Origin: Xanthomonas hortorum | GTDB lineage: Bacteria > Pseudomonadota > Gammaproteobacteria > Xanthomonadales > Xanthomonadaceae | Direction of reading: 5' to 3' | DNA: 64,000 bases | NCBI RefSeq assembly: GCF_024339125.1 | Contig: NZ_CP101417.1 | Span: 2,243,001 to 2,307,000 of the forward strand | Part shown: in pieces, positions 60,706 through 64,000 of the stretch | Numbering within the stretch: the stretch's first letter is position 1 | How the letters are laid out: every line of letters starts with the position of its first letter | Notes under the pieces: model-generated | What the model was told of the DNA's origin: nothing | Database searches by the model: none | What the model saw: the letters and a program-made list of their open reading frames with translations, nothing else | Translations under genes and position numbers: made by a program

Positions 60706-62094
60706 TCAGCGCGTGCCGCTCGGACGCTGACCACCACGGCCACCATCGCGACGGCCTGCGCCGGCACCGGCAGCAACACCGGCCTGACGCGGACCGCTGC
60801 TGCGCTGGCCACCCGGCTTCTTCGGGCCGGCATGCGCATGCGCCTGACGCGGTGCATCGCCATGCGGACGACGGGCGTGGCTCTTGCGCGGCGCGCGATC
60901 GCCACCCGGCTGTTCGGCACGGCCCGGGGCGCTGTTGCCCCAGCGGATCGGGGTCTGCGGCTCGTAGCCCGGCACGTCGCGGATTTCCACGTCGCGGCCC
61001 AACATGCGCACGATCTGGCGCAGCAGCTTGGCCTCGTCCTGCGCCACCAGCGAGATCGCTTCGCCGGTGGAGCCGTTACGGCCGGTGCGACCGATGCGGT
61101 GCACGTAATCCTCGGCCACCATCGGCAGGTCGTAGTTGATGACCTTGGGCAGCTCGTTGATGTCGATGCCGCGCGCGGCGATATCGGTGGCCACCAGCAC
61201 GGTCACACGGCCGGCCTTGAAGTCGCTCAGGGCACGCATGCGCTGGCCCTGGCTCTTGTTGCCGTGGATCGCCGCGGTCTTGATGCCGGACTTCTCCAGG
61301 AACAGTGCCAGCTTGTCGCTGCCATGCTTGGTGCGCGCAAAGACCAGGGTCTGCTCGCGGCTGTCCTGCGCCAACAGATGCAGCAGCAGATCGCGCTTGC
61401 GCGCGCCATCGACAGGGTGCACGCGGTGGGTGATGCTCTCGGCCACGGTGTTGCTCGGGGTGACCTGGATCTGCATCGGGTTGCGCATGAATTCCAGCGC
61501 CAGCTGCTTGATGTTCTCTTCGAACGTGGCCGAGAACAGCAGGGTCTGGCGGTCCTGGCGCGGCAGCTTGGTCAGGATGCGCTTGATCGACGGCAAAAAG
61601 CCCATGTCGAGCATGCGGTCGGCTTCGTCCAGGATCAGCACTTCGATGCCGGACAGGTCCACGCTGCGACGCTCGATATGGTCGATCAGCCGGCCCGGGC
61701 AGGCGATCAGCAGATCAACGCCACGACGCAGGGTGTCGAGCTGGTTGCCCATACCCACGCCGCCGTAGATCACCGCGCTCGGAATGCGCAGGTACTTGCT
61801 GTAGCCGCGCAGGCTGTCATGCACCTGGGTGGCCAGCTCGCGGGTGGGGGTCAGGATCAGCGCGCGCGGCTTGCGCGGGCCGTTGACCGGCTGCGGCGTG
61901 GTGCCCAGGTGCTGCAGCAGCGGCAGGCCGAACGCGGCGGTCTTGCCGGTACCGGTCTGTGCGCCGGCCAGCAGGTCGTGACCTGCCAGCACCAGCGGGA
62001 TCGCCTGCTGCTGGATCGCGGTGGGGGTTTCATAGCCCTGCTCGGCCAACGCGCGCAGCAGGAAGGGCGCAAGGCCCAGGGATTCAAAAGACAT
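60706..62094 (-). CDS. rhlE: DEAD-box RNA helicase, RhlE family
   Basis: A 462-aa RNA helicase. The Q motif is in GYETPTAIQQQAIPL, Walker A in AGAQTGTGKT, DEAD in LILDEADRMLDMGF, SAT in LLFSATF, and motif VI in HRIGRTGR. The C-terminal 80 residues are Arg/Gly/Ala-rich (GAGRRDGGRGGQRPSG) and give RNA affinity. The ATG of MSFESLGL is the start; the frame is open upstream into the non-coding leader. RhlE proteins act in ribosome assembly and cold growth. Confidence 0.93.
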   Translation of the reverse strand: MSFESLGLAPFLLRALAEQGYETPTAIQQQAIPLVLAGHDLLAGAQTGTGKTAAFGLPLLQHLGTTPQPVNGPRKPRALILTPTRELATQVHDSLRGYSKYLRIPSAVIYGGVGMGNQLDTLRRGVDLLIACPGRLIDHIERRSVDLSGIEVLILDEADRMLDMGFLPSIKRILTKLPRQDRQTLLFSATFEENIKQLALEFMRNPMQIQVTPSNTVAESITHRVHPVDGARKRDLLLHLLAQDSREQTLVFARTKHGSDKLALFLEKSGIKTAAIHGNKSQGQRMRALSDFKAGRVTVLVATDIAARGIDINELPKVINYDLPMVAEDYVHRIGRTGRNGSTGEAISLVAQDEAKLLRQIVRMLGRDVEIRDVPGYEPQTPIRWGNSAPGRAEQPGGDRAPRKSHARRPHGDAPRQAHAHAGPKKPGGQRSSGPRQAGVAAGAGAGRRDGGRGGQRPSGTR

Positions 62095-62471
62095 CAGGAA
62101 GCTCCAAGTAAAGCGTCGCCACCAGGCAGAGCCCGGAGCGCAGACGCATTGCAGATGCAAAAAAGTGAGGCTCGGAGCGTTCCCGTGAACCGCGCTGCGA
62201 GATGGTGGAACAACCCAATCAAAGAGCGATGGGTTTGTCGGCACCACGAAAGGCGTCGGGTGGGGCGGGCGAGCGGATCGATCGATCCTGGCCTCGCCGG
62301 CTGTCCCTAAGGGAAACGGACGGCCGCATGCAGACCCGGCAAGTGTACGCGCGTTTGGCGCGCTGCACAAAAGGCGAGTTCATCGGTTGGGCTACGGGTC
62401 AGTTGTTTCAACTGCAACCAGTGTTGCAGCAGGCCGTACAATCGGCCGATCAGCCACAGCACAGGATGGTC
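62095..62471. other. 377-base divergent gap between rhlE and the FAH-family gene
   Basis: Holds both promoters and probably a long rhlE leader; no gene is supported. A duplicated CGAT run (GATCGATCGATC) near 62278-62289 is the only repeat I see. Confidence 0.45.
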
Positions 62472-63461
62472 ATGAAGCTAGGTTCCCTGAAGGAAGGCGG
62501 CCGCGACGGCAGCCTGATCGTGGTCTCGCGCGATCTGCGCACGGCGGTGCGCGCCACCGGTATCGCGCCCACGCTGCAGCGCGCGCTGGAGGACTGGAGC
62601 AATATCGCGCCGCGCCTGAATGCCTTGTCGGCCTCGCTCAACGAGGGCAGTGCCGATGGCGTGTTCGATCTGGATCTGCAGGCACTGGCCGCGCCGCTCC
62701 CGCGCGCCTACGAGTTCGTCGATGGCAGCGCCTACCTGCCGCATGTGGAGCGGGTGCGTCGTGCGCGCAATGCCGAGGTGCCGGAGAGCTTCTACACCGA
62801 CCCGCTGATGTATCAGGCCACCAGTGCCGGGTTCTACGGCCCCCGCGACGCCATCAAGGTGATCAGCGAGGAGCACGGCATCGATCTGGAAGCCGAGCTG
62901 GTGGTGATCACCGACGACGTGCCGATGGGCGCATCGCCCGAATTGGCGGCAGCGCACATCCAGTTGGTCGGGCTGGTCAATGACGTTTCGCTGCGCAACC
63001 TGATCCCGGCCGAGCTCGCCAAGGGCTTCGGTTTCGTGCAATCCAAGCCGCGCTCGGCGCTGTCGCCGGTGTTCGTCACCGTGGACGAGTTGGACGAGGC
63101 ATGGCGCGACAACAAGGTGCATCTGCCGCTGGTCACCCACGTCAACGGCACCTGGTTCGGTGCGCCCGAAGCCGGCAACGACATGCAGTTCGACTTCGCC
63201 CAATTGATCGCCCACGCTGCCAAAACGCGGCCGCTGTCGGCCGGCACCATCGTCGGCTCCGGCACCATCGCCAATCAGGACACCACGCTGGGTGCCTCGT
63301 GTTTTGCCGAACAGCGCGTGGTGGAAACCTTGCGCGACGGCAAGCCGAGCACGCCGTTCATGTCCTTCGGTGATGTGGTGCGGATCGAAATGTTCGATGC
63401 CGATGGCGCCAGCATCTTCGGTGCGATCGAACAGCGCATCGAACGTCAGCCGCTGCCATGA
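62472..63461 (+). CDS. Fumarylacetoacetate hydrolase-family protein
   Basis: A 329-aa enzyme. The N-terminal part (about 1-75) is the small FAH N-terminal domain; the C-terminal catalytic part has FYTDPLMYQATSAGFYGPRD, metal ligands in ISEEHGIDLEAELVVITDDVP, and GLVNDVSLRNLIPAELAKGFGF. FAH enzymes split C-C bonds of beta-diketo acids; with maiA behind it this one is the likely last step of tyrosine or homogentisate breakdown (fumarate plus acetoacetate). AGGA lies before the ATG at 62472; an ATG two codons upstream (62466) is an alternative. Confidence 0.9.
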   Translation: MKLGSLKEGGRDGSLIVVSRDLRTAVRATGIAPTLQRALEDWSNIAPRLNALSASLNEGSADGVFDLDLQALAAPLPRAYEFVDGSAYLPHVERVRRARNAEVPESFYTDPLMYQATSAGFYGPRDAIKVISEEHGIDLEAELVVITDDVPMGASPELAAAHIQLVGLVNDVSLRNLIPAELAKGFGFVQSKPRSALSPVFVTVDELDEAWRDNKVHLPLVTHVNGTWFGAPEAGNDMQFDFAQLIAHAAKTRPLSAGTIVGSGTIANQDTTLGASCFAEQRVVETLRDGKPSTPFMSFGDVVRIEMFDADGASIFGAIEQRIERQPLP

Positions 63462-63516
63462 CATCGGCAAAGGCGTTTGCGAAGTTCGCTACGAACAACT
63501 GCACGCGGGGCAGGGC

Positions 63517-64000
63517 ATGAGCGCGCCACTGGAAGTGTTTTCGTACTGGCGCTCCAGCGCGGCGTATCGCGTGCGCATCGGCCTGCAGTTGAAGGCGCTG
63601 GCCTACATCGCGCATCCGGTGCACCTGGTGCGCGATGGCGGCGAGCAACACGCGCCGGCGTATGCGCAACTCAATCCGCAGGAACTGGTGCCCACGTTGC
63701 GGCATGGCGCGGTGGTGATTCCGCAGTCGCTGGCGATCCTGGAATATCTGGAAGATGCGTTCCCTGACAGTGCGCGGTTGCTACCCGCCGCGCCGGCCGC
63801 GCGCGCCCGCGTGCGTGCATTGGCGCAGGTCGTCGCTTGCGACGTGCATCCGCTCAACAACCTGCGCGTGACCCAGTTTCTAGAGCGCGAATGGCAACTT
63901 GATGCCTTGCAACGCCAGCGGTGGACGCAGCACTGGATGCAGCGCGGTTTCGCCGCACTGGAAGCGCAGCTGGCCAATGATCCGCAGACGGGCGAATTCT
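63517..64000 (+). CDS. maiA: Maleylacetoacetate isomerase (partial, GST zeta)
   Basis: Cut by the right edge (161 codons seen). The zeta-class glutathione transferase signature is in SYWRSSAAYRVRIGL near residue 10, with NPQELVPTL and PQSLAILEYLED (glutathione-binding) later; the C-terminal helical domain begins near residue 90. It isomerises maleylacetoacetate to fumarylacetoacetate, the substrate of the preceding gene. It starts 55 bases after that gene, so they form an operon. Confidence 0.93.
   Translation, partial: MSAPLEVFSYWRSSAAYRVRIGLQLKALAYIAHPVHLVRDGGEQHAPAYAQLNPQELVPTLRHGAVVIPQSLAILEYLEDAFPDSARLLPAAPAARARVRALAQVVACDVHPLNNLRVTQFLEREWQLDALQRQRWTQHWMQRGFAALEAQLANDPQTGEF

Overview
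The window is a high-GC gammaproteobacterial chromosome segment and almost certainly comes from a Xanthomonas. The evidence is the chromosomal copLAB copper locus, the atpIBEFHAGDC operon with heptamer-type repeats in its gaps, an E2/E3 pyruvate dehydrogenase pair with lipoyl domains on both subunits, two large TonB-dependent receptors, secreted beta-helix proteins and a periplasmic chorismate mutase. I see no rRNA, tRNA, CRISPR array, intact insertion sequence or prophage. The left edge cuts an OmpW-type gene and the right edge cuts maiA. || Region 1 (0-7.5 kb): a deaminated-base DNA glycosylase, a DUF2884 periplasmic protein, then aceF, a small exported protein and lpdA as one unit closed by a strong terminator, then a convergent outer-membrane barrel gene. 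|| Region 2 (7.8-16.3 kb): the complete F1Fo ATP synthase operon with a recognisable extended -10 promoter, long inverted repeats in three of its gaps and a terminator, followed by a secreted chorismate mutase. || Region 3 (16.5-29.5 kb): GtrA-like protein, glmU, a secreted beta-helix protein, then a leftward module made of a histidine kinase, a sigma54-type response regulator, two FtsX-type permeases, a MacB-type ATPase and a membrane-fusion protein, then rightward glmS. A good -24/-12 promoter and a cluster of TGTCCG palindromes upstream of the exporter operon suggest that the linked regulator drives it. || Region 4 (29.3-36.4 kb): accessory DNA. A Crp-family gene and a membrane protein gene lie between glmS and a second, decayed copy of the last ~162 bp of glmS, which marks an insertion or recombination at the glmS 3' end. 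Next come an 821-aa secreted beta-helix protein and two unrecognised proteins. || Region 5 (36.4-48.9 kb): gloA, copLAB (with a Cys-rich, Pro-tailed CopL that looks like a copper-sensing leader ORF), a Cds1-like PLP enzyme, oligopeptidase A, a degenerate GIY-YIG protein, fabBA, dinB and gph. || Region 6 (48.9-64 kb): a catecholate-type siderophore receptor with an IroE-like esterase behind a plausible Fur site, TfoX-C and free-methionine-sulfoxide reductase genes that overlap, bioD, a phasin, queD, a second TonB receptor paired with a secreted M28 peptidase, rhlE, and a fumarylacetoacetase-family gene followed by maiA. || Several gene pairs (aceF/3931, regulator/kinase, copA/copB, fabA/fabB, msrC/tfoX-C) overlap by 1-4 bases at stop/start, indicating translational coupling. 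Boundaries and starts were assigned by reading frames, motifs and Shine-Dalgarno spacing; functions are by family recognition without database searches.
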